Part shown: positions 1 to 6,927 of the stretch, one piece after another
Position numbering within the stretch: the stretch's first letter is position 1
How the letters are laid out: every line of letters begins with the position of its first letter
Origin: Elusimicrobiota bacterium
GTDB lineage: Bacteria; Elusimicrobiota; Elusimicrobia; UBA1565
Direction of reading: 5' to 3'
Length of the DNA stretch: 64,000 nt
Assembly: GCA_003450735.1 (NCBI GenBank)
Contig: DMEZ01000015.1
Coordinates: 1 to 64,000 of the forward strand
Made by a program: the position numbers and the translations under genes
Notes under the pieces: generated by a model
Databases searched by the model: none
Told to the model about the DNA's origin: nothing
Seen by the model: only the letters and a program-made list of their open reading frames with translations

Positions 1-2
1 AT

Positions 3-36
3 AACTCCATTTTACATAGCAATTTGGAGTTGTCAA
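3..36 (-). promoter_or_regulatory. sigma-70-type promoter with overlapping inverted repeat, reading out of the window
   Basis: On the minus strand TTGACA (31-36) is followed after 16 nt by TAAAAT (9-14), a near-consensus sigma-70 promoter pointing leftwards to a gene outside the window. The arms AACTCCA (3-9) and TGGAGTT (25-31) form a perfect 7-bp inverted repeat spanning the -10 and the edge of the -35, as expected of a repressor operator. The surrounding 74 bases are AT-rich compared with everything else nearby. The regulated gene is not visible. Confidence 0.6.
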
Positions 37-74
37 GCAAAATAATGCAGTCTTTGGATTGGAATAGGCTGGGC

Positions 75-1226
75 TTACGTTGAGATCTCAGGGGGCAGGT
101 CGCTCTTGCGGATGGTCCCGCCCTCCATGAGCACGACGACCCGCTCGAGGAGGTTCTCGAGCTGGCGGACGTTGCCCTCCCAGCGGGCGGCGCAGAGCGC
201 CTCGAGGGCCTCGGGCTCCACGGCGGGGACGGGGCGCCCGTTCTTGCGGGCGTGCCGCTCCAGGAAGAAGAGGGCGAGCTCGGGGATGTCCTCGCGCCGC
301 TCGCGCAGGGGGGGGAGGACGATGGGGACCACGTTCAAGCGGTAGTAGAGGTCCTCGCGGAAGCGCTTCTCGGAGACGGCCTTCTGGAGGTCGAGGTTGG
401 TCGCGGCCACCACGCGCACGTCCGCCTTCAGCGTCGACGTGCCGCCCACGCGGTCGAACTCCCCGCTCTGCAGGACGCGCAGGAGCTTCACCTGGGTGAC
501 CGGGCTCGTGGTCCCGACCTCGTCGAGGAAGATCGTCCCGCCGTCCGCCAACTCGAACTTCCCCGGCTTCTCGCGCACGGCTCCCGTGAAGGCGCCCCTC
601 TCGTGGCCGAAGAGCTCGGCCTCCAGCAGGTCCTCGGGGATGGCCCCGCAGTGGACCTTGATGAAGGCCCTGTCCTTGCGGGGGCTCGCGGCGTGGAGGG
701 CGGCCGCGACGAGCTCCTTGCCGGTGCCCGTCTCGCCCAGGACGAGCACGGTGGCGCTCGAGGAGCCGGCCTTGCGGATGAGGCGGTGCACCTCCTCCAT
801 GGCGGGGCTCTTGCCGATGAGCGCGCGCTCGGCGGCGGACTCGCTCACCCACTCGCGGCTCTCGCGCGAGGAGGAGGCGAGCGCCTTGGCTACGACGCGC
901 TTGAGCTCGTTGAAATCGAGGGGCTTGGCCAGGAAGTCGTGCGCGCCGCAGCGCATGGCCTCCACCGCCGAGGGGATGCTGCCGAAGGCGGTCATCAGGA
1001 TGACCGGAAGTCCCGGCCGGTCCTTCTTGAGGCCCTTCAGCAGACTCAGGCCGTCCTCGCCGGGGAGCTTGAGGTCGGTCAGGACGAGGGCGGTCTCGGG
1101 CTTGAGGGCGGCGCGGGCCAGCGCGGCGTCCTTGACCGCGCAGACCTCGTAGCCCTGGGATTCCAGCACGCCCTGGATGACCTTGCGGTGGTTGGCCTGG
1201 TCCTCGACGACGAGAAGGAGGGGCAT
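75..1226 (-). CDS. NtrC-family sigma-54 response regulator lacking the DNA-binding domain
   Basis: Predicted cytoplasmic activator that would remodel sigma-54 RNA polymerase after phosphorylation. Residues 1-120 form a receiver domain with the phosphoacceptor Asp in VLTDLKLPGEDG and the conserved Lys in FLAKP. Residues about 135-375 are an AAA+ domain with Walker A GETGTGKE, the sigma-54-contacting GAFTGA loop and Walker B GGTIFLDEVG. The protein stops at 383 aa just after the AAA+ lid (DLPPEIST), where family members usually continue into a Fis-type helix-turn-helix. The 74 bases beyond the stop are AT-rich and hold no HTH remnant, so this looks like a genuine loss. FlgR of Helicobacter and CtcC of Chlamydia are known activators of this form. 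A -10 hexamer lies 7 nt before the ATG with no Shine-Dalgarno. The kinase at 15104-17032 is a possible partner. Confidence 0.93.
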   Translation of the reverse strand: MPLLLVVEDQANHRKVIQGVLESQGYEVCAVKDAALARAALKPETALVLTDLKLPGEDGLSLLKGLKKDRPGLPVILMTAFGSIPSAVEAMRCGAHDFLAKPLDFNELKRVVAKALASSSRESREWVSESAAERALIGKSPAMEEVHRLIRKAGSSSATVLVLGETGTGKELVAAALHAASPRKDRAFIKVHCGAIPEDLLEAELFGHERGAFTGAVREKPGKFELADGGTIFLDEVGTTSPVTQVKLLRVLQSGEFDRVGGTSTLKADVRVVAATNLDLQKAVSEKRFREDLYYRLNVVPIVLPPLRERREDIPELALFFLERHARKNGRPVPAVEPEALEALCAARWEGNVRQLENLLERVVVLMEGGTIRKSDLPPEIST

Positions 1227-1233
1227 CGCCCAG

Positions 1234-1239
1234 AGTTTA
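1234..1239 (-). promoter_or_regulatory. -10 hexamer implying a leaderless transcript for the sigma-54 activator
   Basis: TAAACT on the minus strand ends 7 nt before the ATG at 1226, with a partial -35 (TTGCAT, 1258-1263) 18 nt upstream. Transcription would begin at or next to the start codon, and no Shine-Dalgarno sequence is present. Confidence 0.45.
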
Positions 1240-1291
1240 GCCGCAAAGGGCGGGGGAATGCAAGCGCGGGGCCGAAGGGCCCATCTTCCCT

Positions 1292-1330
1292 ATTGACCTC
1301 GGTCAATGTTTTTGGTTGACTGTGGTCAAC
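1292..1330. promoter_or_regulatory. tandem TTGAC-N4-GTCAA palindromes (operator pair)
   Basis: Two inverted repeats lie between the divergent response regulator and trypsin genes: ATTGACC-TC-GGTCAAT (1292-1307) and GTTGAC-TGTG-GTCAAC (1315-1330). Both fit TTGAC-N4-GTCAA and their centres are 23 bp apart, about two helical turns. The second ends 21 nt before the trypsin start codon. A third copy of the motif occurs at 50508-50527. The 5-4-5 layout resembles FNR/CRP-superfamily sites (FNR is TTGAT-N4-ATCAA), but the binding protein is not identified here. Confidence 0.65.
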
Positions 1331-1351
1331 ATCCGCGCCGAGAGAGGACCC

Positions 1352-2203
1352 ATGAAGAAACTGATGGCCGCCGTGCTCCTCGCAGTGCCCTTCACCGCGT
1401 ACGCCGCCAGCCCGCTGAACTTCGACAGCATCGGACGTTTCGACCTCAAGACGACGATGAACGCCATCGAGGCCCCGGCCATGCCGGCCGCCGAAGAGCT
1501 GGTAGAGCCGATGGGCACCGTGTTCCCCCGCATCGTAGGCGGCGTGGAAGCCTCCAAGGGCGAGTTCCCCTTCATCGTCTCCCTGCAGACCTCCTACGGC
1601 AGCCATTTCTGCGGCGGCACCCTCATCAAGAAGAACTGGGTGCTCACCGCGGCCCACTGCGTGGAAGGCGGCTACCTCAAGGCGGTCGTGGTCGGCCTCC
1701 ACACGATGGGCCAGACCGCCGGCTCGGAGAAGTTCTCCGTCCTTAAGATCGTCAAGCACCCGGAATGGGACTCCAACGCCTTGACGGGCGACTACGCCCT
1801 CGTCAAGCTGAGCGGCGAGTCCAAATTCGAGCCCGCCGCCCTCAACTCCAAGGAGCTCACCGGCAAGGTCAATGTCGTCACGGCCGGCTGGGGCACGACC
1901 AGCGAGAACGGCAGCCTCTCCAAGAACCTCCTCAAGGTGACCCTCCCCCTGATCACCAAGGCGAAGTGCAGCAAGGCCTATCCCGACCAGATCACCGACG
2001 GCATGCTCTGCGCCGGCTTCGATGAGGGCGGCAAGGACTCCTGCCAGGGCGACAGCGGCGGCCCCCTGATGGTGGGCAGCGGCGCCAGCCAGAAGCTCGC
2101 CGGCGTGGTCAGCTGGGGCGAGGGCTGCGCCCGCCCGGACAAGCCGGGCGTGTACTCCAAGGTCAGCTACGCGCTGGACTGGATCAACAAGACGGCGAAC
2201 TAG
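1352..2203 (+). CDS. secreted trypsin-like serine protease (S1 family)
   Basis: Extracytoplasmic serine endopeptidase of the chymotrypsin/trypsin fold, 283 aa from the ATG at 1352. That start follows GAGAGGA and begins a signal peptide (MKKLMAAVLLAVPFTAYA); a TTG at 1316 is in frame but would spoil it. A propeptide of about 45 residues ends at the activation-like sequence RIVGGVEA. The catalytic triad is visible as His102 (TAAHC), Asp147 (DYALVKL) and Ser235 (GDSGGP). Asp229, six residues before the Ser, corresponds to chymotrypsin Asp189 and predicts cleavage after Arg or Lys. Cysteine pairs around the His and Ser match the family disulfides. S1 proteases of this animal-like form are less common in bacteria. 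Two TTGAC-N4-GTCAA palindromes sit just upstream and probably regulate it. Confidence 0.95.
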   Translation: MKKLMAAVLLAVPFTAYAASPLNFDSIGRFDLKTTMNAIEAPAMPAAEELVEPMGTVFPRIVGGVEASKGEFPFIVSLQTSYGSHFCGGTLIKKNWVLTAAHCVEGGYLKAVVVGLHTMGQTAGSEKFSVLKIVKHPEWDSNALTGDYALVKLSGESKFEPAALNSKELTGKVNVVTAGWGTTSENGSLSKNLLKVTLPLITKAKCSKAYPDQITDGMLCAGFDEGGKDSCQGDSGGPLMVGSGASQKLAGVVSWGEGCARPDKPGVYSKVSYALDWINKTAN

Positions 2204-2226
2204 ACGGACGATCCGTCCACATAGAG

Positions 2227-2259
2227 GAAGGCCCGGTCATCGACCGGGCCTTCTTCTTC
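2227..2259 (+). terminator. intrinsic terminator after the trypsin gene
   Basis: A perfect 12-bp stem GAAGGCCCGGTC / GACCGGGCCTTC with a 3-nt loop is followed by TTCTTC, 23 nt after the trypsin stop codon. The next gene begins at 2294 with its own -10 element. Confidence 0.85.
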
Positions 2260-2279
2260 ACTGGCTCCCCGCAGTTGGC

Positions 2280-2285
2280 TATACT
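2280..2285 (+). promoter_or_regulatory. -10 hexamer of a leaderless promoter for the AzgA-family permease
   Basis: TATACT lies 8 nt before the ATG at 2294, with TTCACT (2257-2262) 17 nt upstream as -35. No Shine-Dalgarno is present, so the mRNA probably starts at or beside the start codon. Confidence 0.55.
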
Positions 2286-2293
2286 GGCCTCAT

Positions 2294-3631
2294 ATGACGG
2301 CCTTGGACGGATTCTTCCGGCTCAAGGAGAATGGGACCAGCGTCCGCACCGAGGTGGTCGCCGGGCTGACCACCTTCGTCACGATGGCCTACATCGTCAT
2401 CGTGAACCCCCTGACGCTCGCCGGGCCAAACTCGGGGACCGGCATGGACTTCGGCGCCGTGATGATGGCGACCTGCCTCGCCTCCGCGCTCGCCACCCTC
2501 GTCATGGGGCTCTTCGCGAACTATCCCTTCGCCCTCGCCCCCGGGATGGGCCTCAACGCTTTCTTCACCTACGGGCTGTGCAAGGGGATGGGCCTCCCCT
2601 GGCAGGTCGCCATGGGCGCGGTGTTCCTCTCCGGGTGCTTCGCCCTGCTCGTCACCCTGACCCGGATACGGGAGACGATCATCGAGGCGATCCCGTCTTA
2701 TCTCAAGGCCGCGGTCGGCGCCGGCATCGGGCTCTTCATCGCCTTCATCGGGCTCAAGAACGCCGGCATCATCGTGGACCACCCGGCCACCTTCGTCGGC
2801 CTCGGACGGATGGGCGCTCCGGGCGTGCTTCTGTCCCTGTTCGGCCTCCTCCTTACCTGTATCCTCCTGATCCGCAAGGTGACCGGCGCCATCCTGATCG
2901 GCATCCTCGTCGCGGCTGCGGTCGGACTCTTCGTCCCGGCCGGGGGCGGGAAGATGGTCACGCAGTTCACGCCGGGCAAGCTCTTCCTGGCCGACCTGCC
3001 GCCCTCCCTGGCCCCGGGCCTCTTCAAGCTCGACATCCTCGCCGCTTTGACGCCGACGCTCTTCGTCCCCATCTTCTCCCTCTTCTTCGTGGACCTTTTC
3101 GACACGATCGGGACGTTCGTGGGCGTCGCCAGGCGCACAGGGATGATCGACGAGCAGGGGCGCTTGAAGCGCGGGAGCCGCGCTCTCGTCGCCGACTCTT
3201 TGGGGACCGTGATCGGCTCGCTTTTGGGCACCTCCAACACCACGACCTACGTCGAGAGCGCGGCCGGGGTCAACGCCGGCGGCCGCACGGGGCTCACCGC
3301 CGTCGTCGTCGCGGCCTGCTTCCTCCTCTCGACGTTCCTTTCGCCCGTCGTGACCGCGGTCCCCGCGCAGGCGACCGCGCCTGCGCTGATCCTGGTCGGG
3401 GTGCTGATGTGCGGCGTCCTCGGCGAGATCGACTGGGGGGAACTCCCGGTCGCCATCCCCGCCTTCCTGACCATCCTCTTGATGCCGCTCACCTTCTCCA
3501 TCGCGACGGGCCTGGCTTTCGGCTTCATCGCGCACGTGCTTTTGGCCCTCCTGACTGGCAAGGCGAGCGAGGTGCACTGGTTCCTGTACGTCCTCACCGC
3601 GCTCTTCGTTGTCTATTTCGCCGTCCAATGA
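2294..3631 (+). CDS. NCS2/AzgA-family purine permease
   Basis: Inner-membrane proton-coupled importer of the AzgA branch, whose characterised members carry adenine, guanine and hypoxanthine. The 445-aa length is typical. The amino end FFRLKENGTSVRTEVVAGLTTF, running into the first helix TMAYIVIVNP, is the AzgA/PbuG signature. LFFVDLFDTIGTFVGVARR in the middle and the segment LLGTSNTTTYVESAAGVNAGGRTG match the conserved substrate-site helices. About a dozen hydrophobic segments are visible. It is followed convergently by an aspartate decarboxylase-like gene after 24 bp. A second, distinct NCS2 permease lies at 5482-6810. Substrate choice cannot be read from sequence alone. Confidence 0.92.
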   Translation: MTALDGFFRLKENGTSVRTEVVAGLTTFVTMAYIVIVNPLTLAGPNSGTGMDFGAVMMATCLASALATLVMGLFANYPFALAPGMGLNAFFTYGLCKGMGLPWQVAMGAVFLSGCFALLVTLTRIRETIIEAIPSYLKAAVGAGIGLFIAFIGLKNAGIIVDHPATFVGLGRMGAPGVLLSLFGLLLTCILLIRKVTGAILIGILVAAAVGLFVPAGGGKMVTQFTPGKLFLADLPPSLAPGLFKLDILAALTPTLFVPIFSLFFVDLFDTIGTFVGVARRTGMIDEQGRLKRGSRALVADSLGTVIGSLLGTSNTTTYVESAAGVNAGGRTGLTAVVVAACFLLSTFLSPVVTAVPAQATAPALILVGVLMCGVLGEIDWGELPVAIPAFLTILLMPLTFSIATGLAFGFIAHVLLALLTGKASEVHWFLYVLTALFVVYFAVQ

Positions 3632-3655
3632 CGGCGAGCCGGGAGCGAAGACCTC

Positions 3656-5368
3656 CTATCTCCTCCAGTCGTCATGGAACTCCTGCATGACGGCGTGGAG
3701 GTTCTTCCCGATGACGGCGTAGTCCTCGTCATCCAGGTTGGCCAGGGAGACACGGACCGACCAGTCCGGCCCGGCGAACCCGGCGCCCGGGAGCAGGACG
3801 GTCTGCCGCTCTTTCGCCAGCGTGAAGAGGATGTCCAGCGGGGAGCGGCTGGATCTCAGATAGTCCAGGAAGTCCTTTCCGTAGCTGCGCTCGGCCAGCT
3901 CCCCGATGTCGATGAGGGCGTAGTAGTGCGTCTGGCCGGCTCCCTTGGGCGGTGCGATGCCGAGGTCGCGGAACAGGTTCTCCGAGCGCGTGTTCAGGAT
4001 GCCCTGGATCGACTTCTTGTAGGCGTAGTGATCGTCCATCAGCTCGAAGAGGGAGAACAGGGCCGTGATGCACTGCTGGGGCGTCGAGAGCCCGCCGGTG
4101 TGCGCGAGAGCGACGTCCCGGCTGTCCATGACGAGCCGGTCGATGAACTTGATCTTATCCGGCGAGGTGGAGTCGATCAGGTAGCGTCGATGCAGGGCCT
4201 CCTGCTCCTTCGTGGGGAGGGCGGCGATGAGCTTGTCGATGACGTTGTCCTCCTGAAGCATCACGACCCCGAGGCGCCAGCCGGTGACGCCGAAATACTT
4301 GGAATAGGAGTATACGCAGATCGTGTTCTTCGGGGCTTTCTCGACCAGGTCGTGGAAGTCGTCGACGAAGGGGGCGTAGACGGTGTCGGTTAGGACGATC
4401 ATGTCCGGGCGGGACGTGCGGATGATCCCGGCGATCCTGTCGACGGTCTTCTCCGACATCGAGATGGAGCCCGGGTTCATGGGGTTCACCATGAAGAGGG
4501 CCTTGATCCTCTTGTCCTTGAGCTTGTCGAGCTCCTCGTCGGAGACGTCCCAGCCCTTCTTCTCGTCGCCGGTGATGTGGATGGGCTTGAGTCGATAGTC
4601 GTTGAGCAGAGGGATCTCCAGGTAGGGGGAGAAGATCGGGGTGATGATCGCGATCCGGTCGCCGGGCAGGAGGAGCTTGTTCTCCCGGAGCGACTTGAAG
4701 ACGTACACCATGGCGGCGGTCGCTCCTTCCGTCGCGAAGAGGCGGAAGGGGCCGGAAGGCCGGGTCGGGCCCCGGAAGTGGATCTTCGCCAGGTAGGCCA
4801 GGACGATCTTCTCGGTGAGCGGCAGGATCCTGGGGGGGGAGGGATAGAAATCCCCCAGCGCGGCGTCCGTGAGCTCGAACACGAGGTCGTCGGCGGGGAG
4901 GCCCAGGCTCTGCTCCGCGTACTGGACGGCGTCGCGGAGGAACGGGGCGCCAGGTTCGGCGCTCCTGCCCTTCAGGAAGGCCGTCAGCTTCTCGGCGATT
5001 CCCGCCTTCTCCGGCCGAAAGCCCAGGTCCTGGACGCCCGAGCGCTCCTTGGCCGTCTGGGCGGAGAACAGGGTCAGGAGGGCGTACGCTTCGCGGGCCG
5101 TGGTATTCACGAAATTCGGATTTCCTCGGCCGGCGTTGAGGACGGAGCCTTTCGGGCGCAGCGCGTCGGCGGACGTCTGGGCCAGCTCGATGAGCGTGTT
5201 CTTCAGCTCGAAGGGGCTGAGCTTGGAGTAGGAGTCGATGTCCTGCTTCGAGAGCTTGACGAGAGCCGGCTTGCCCGCGCCCTCCGCTTCGAAAGTCGAG
5301 CCGGCGCACAGGGCCATCCCCGCCAGCACGGCCGCGGCCAGCCGGCGTCCTTCCTTGAAGCTCCTCAT
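3656..5368 (-). CDS. aspD: aspartate 4-decarboxylase / aspartate transaminase-like PLP enzyme with signal peptide
   Basis: Fold-type I PLP enzyme most like bacterial L-aspartate beta-decarboxylase, which converts aspartate to alanine and CO2 with side transaminase activity. Supporting signatures are the early LNAGRGNPNFVNTTAREA, the PLP-phosphate region ATEGATAAMVY, NPMNPGSISMS, and SYSKYFGVTGWR with the Schiff-base lysine near residue 356. At 570 aa it is slightly longer than the usual 530-550 aa because of an extra amino end, MRSFKEGRR followed by a hydrophobic stretch LAAAVLAGMALCAG. That looks like a signal peptide and would place the enzyme in the periplasm, which is unusual for the family. 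A good ribosome site (AAAGGAG) precedes the ATG. It lies between two nucleobase permeases with no dicarboxylate transporter nearby. Confidence 0.83.
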   Translation of the reverse strand: MRSFKEGRRLAAAVLAGMALCAGSTFEAEGAGKPALVKLSKQDIDSYSKLSPFELKNTLIELAQTSADALRPKGSVLNAGRGNPNFVNTTAREAYALLTLFSAQTAKERSGVQDLGFRPEKAGIAEKLTAFLKGRSAEPGAPFLRDAVQYAEQSLGLPADDLVFELTDAALGDFYPSPPRILPLTEKIVLAYLAKIHFRGPTRPSGPFRLFATEGATAAMVYVFKSLRENKLLLPGDRIAIITPIFSPYLEIPLLNDYRLKPIHITGDEKKGWDVSDEELDKLKDKRIKALFMVNPMNPGSISMSEKTVDRIAGIIRTSRPDMIVLTDTVYAPFVDDFHDLVEKAPKNTICVYSYSKYFGVTGWRLGVVMLQEDNVIDKLIAALPTKEQEALHRRYLIDSTSPDKIKFIDRLVMDSRDVALAHTGGLSTPQQCITALFSLFELMDDHYAYKKSIQGILNTRSENLFRDLGIAPPKGAGQTHYYALIDIGELAERSYGKDFLDYLRSSRSPLDILFTLAKERQTVLLPGAGFAGPDWSVRVSLANLDDEDYAVIGKNLHAVMQEFHDDWRR

Positions 5369-5468
5369 GTCAGTGGTCTCCTTTGCCCTAGGCGCGTGGG
5401 CGTTCGCGACGCCAGATTATCAAAAATCCGGACGTTTCCGCGCATCGCGGCCGCTGGCCGGGACATGG

Positions 5469-5474
5469 TACAGT
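5469..5474 (+). promoter_or_regulatory. -10 hexamer of a leaderless promoter for the NCS2 permease
   Basis: TACAGT ends 7 nt before the ATG at 5482 and no Shine-Dalgarno is seen. The following GCCTC-ATG resembles the GGCCTC-ATG context at 6928 and GGCCTCATATG at 2294. Confidence 0.4.
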
Positions 5475-5481
5475 ATGCCTC

Positions 5482-6810
5482 ATGGAGCCTGGGAAGTCCG
5501 CCTCGCCGCGTCTGCGCTACCCGCTCGAGTCCGAGCCGCCCGCGGCCGAGACGGCCGCGGTGGGGTTCCAGCACGTCCTGGCCATGTTCGTGGGGATCGT
5601 CACCCCGCCCCTCATCCTGGCGCCCGCGCTCGGATTCGACAAGCTCGAGACCGCCTTCTTCCTGAGCATGGCGCTCATCGCCTCGGGCCTGTCCACCTTC
5701 ATCCAGGTCCGCAGGTTCGGCCCGGTCGGCTCCGGGCTCCTGAGCGTGCAGGGCACCTCCTTCACCTTCGTCTCCCCATCCCTGCTGGCCGCGCAGATGG
5801 GGGGGCCGGGCCTGCTCATCGGGATGTCCATGGCGACCGCCGCGGTGGAGGCGGGGCTCAGCGTCTGCCTCCAGTCCGCGCGGAAGGTGTTCCCTCCGGT
5901 GGTCTCGGGGGCGGTGGTCATGCTCATCGGCCTGGTGCTCATCCGCGCGGGCGTCACGGACCTGGCCGGCGGGGCCGGCGCTCCGGATTTCGGCTCGCCG
6001 CGCAACCTTCTGCTCGGCCTGGGCGTGACCGCCTTCATCCTCCTCTTCCACAGCTCGCGCAAACCCTTCCTCTCCTCCTGCTGCGTGGCCTTGGGGATGC
6101 TCGCGGGCTACGCGCTCGCGGCGGTCCTGGGGCTCGTGGACTTCGAGCCGGTGCGCCAGGCCGGCTGGCTCACCGTCTTCAAACCCCTGCGCTGGGGGCT
6201 GGACTTCGACCGCCGGCTCCTCCTGCCCTTCGCGGCCGCCTATCTGGTCACCACCGTGGAGTCCATGGGCGACCTCACGGCCACCTCCATCGTCTCCGAC
6301 CAGCCGGTCTCGGGCCCGCTCTACGCCAAGCGCCTCAAGGGCGGAGTGCTCGCCGACGCCCTCAACAGCGTGCTGGCGGGGTTCCTCAACAGCATGCCCA
6401 ACACCACCTTCAGCCAGAACAACGGCCTCATCCAGCTCACGGGAGTGGCCAGCCGCAGGGTGGGGTTCGCGGTGGCGGCCATCCTGGTGCTCCTCGGGAT
6501 GCTGCCGAAGCTCGGCGCCCTCGTCGCGGTCATGCCGCGCTGCGTCCTGGGAGGGGCCACGGTGGTGATGTTCGGCATGATCGTCCTGGGCGGGATGCGC
6601 ATCATCCACGAAGCCGGGCTCTCGGGGAGGAACGTCGTGATCGTGGCCGTGTCCCTGGGCCTCGGGCTCGGCGTCGAATTCGTGCCGGAGGCGCTCTCCC
6701 AGGTCCCCAAGGCCGCGCGGGACGTCTTCTCCTCGGGCCTCGCCACCGGCGCCTTGGCCGGGATGCTCCTCAACCTGCTCCTTCCCGAGCGCGGGCAGGA
6801 CCGCGCTTAG
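5482..6810 (+). CDS. NCS2-family uracil/xanthine-type permease
   Basis: Inner-membrane nucleobase:cation symporter of the UraA/XanQ/UapA branch, 442 aa. The amino part FQHVLAMFVGIVTPPLI and the motif QNNGLIQLTGVASRRVG near residue 312 are the family's hallmarks. ATSIVSD and PNTTFSQNNG contribute to the substrate site in known structures. Around 12-14 hydrophobic segments are visible. It differs clearly from the AzgA-type permease at 2294, so the organism encodes two purine/pyrimidine uptake types within 5 kb. It is monocistronic by layout, and the next gene starts 117 bp downstream with its own -10. The substrate (uracil, xanthine or urate) is not resolved. Confidence 0.92.
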   Translation: MEPGKSASPRLRYPLESEPPAAETAAVGFQHVLAMFVGIVTPPLILAPALGFDKLETAFFLSMALIASGLSTFIQVRRFGPVGSGLLSVQGTSFTFVSPSLLAAQMGGPGLLIGMSMATAAVEAGLSVCLQSARKVFPPVVSGAVVMLIGLVLIRAGVTDLAGGAGAPDFGSPRNLLLGLGVTAFILLFHSSRKPFLSSCCVALGMLAGYALAAVLGLVDFEPVRQAGWLTVFKPLRWGLDFDRRLLLPFAAAYLVTTVESMGDLTATSIVSDQPVSGPLYAKRLKGGVLADALNSVLAGFLNSMPNTTFSQNNGLIQLTGVASRRVGFAVAAILVLLGMLPKLGALVAVMPRCVLGGATVVMFGMIVLGGMRIIHEAGLSGRNVVIVAVSLGLGLGVEFVPEALSQVPKAARDVFSSGLATGALAGMLLNLLLPERGQDRA

Positions 6811-6915
6811 CTGAGGGCGGCCTTCTCCGGGAGGGCAAAGGGGCCCAGGACGGACTGAGTCCGATCCTCGCCGAATTCTGCCCCAACGGCCCATCTCGTC
6901 GGCGCGCCGCGTTGC

Positions 6916-6921
6916 TATGAT
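6916..6921 (+). promoter_or_regulatory. extended -10 of a leaderless promoter for the secreted HExxH protein
   Basis: TTGCTATGAT, an extended -10 with TGC-TATGAT, ends 6 nt before the ATG at 6928. The intervening GGCCTC contains no ribosome-binding site. Confidence 0.5.
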
Positions 6922-6927
6922 GGCCTC

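Noticed and set aside
5290..5330. Lipobox in the AspD-like signal peptide (ALCAG)
   Set aside because: The residue before Cys is Leu rather than Gly, Ala or Ser, so a type II signal peptide is unlikely.
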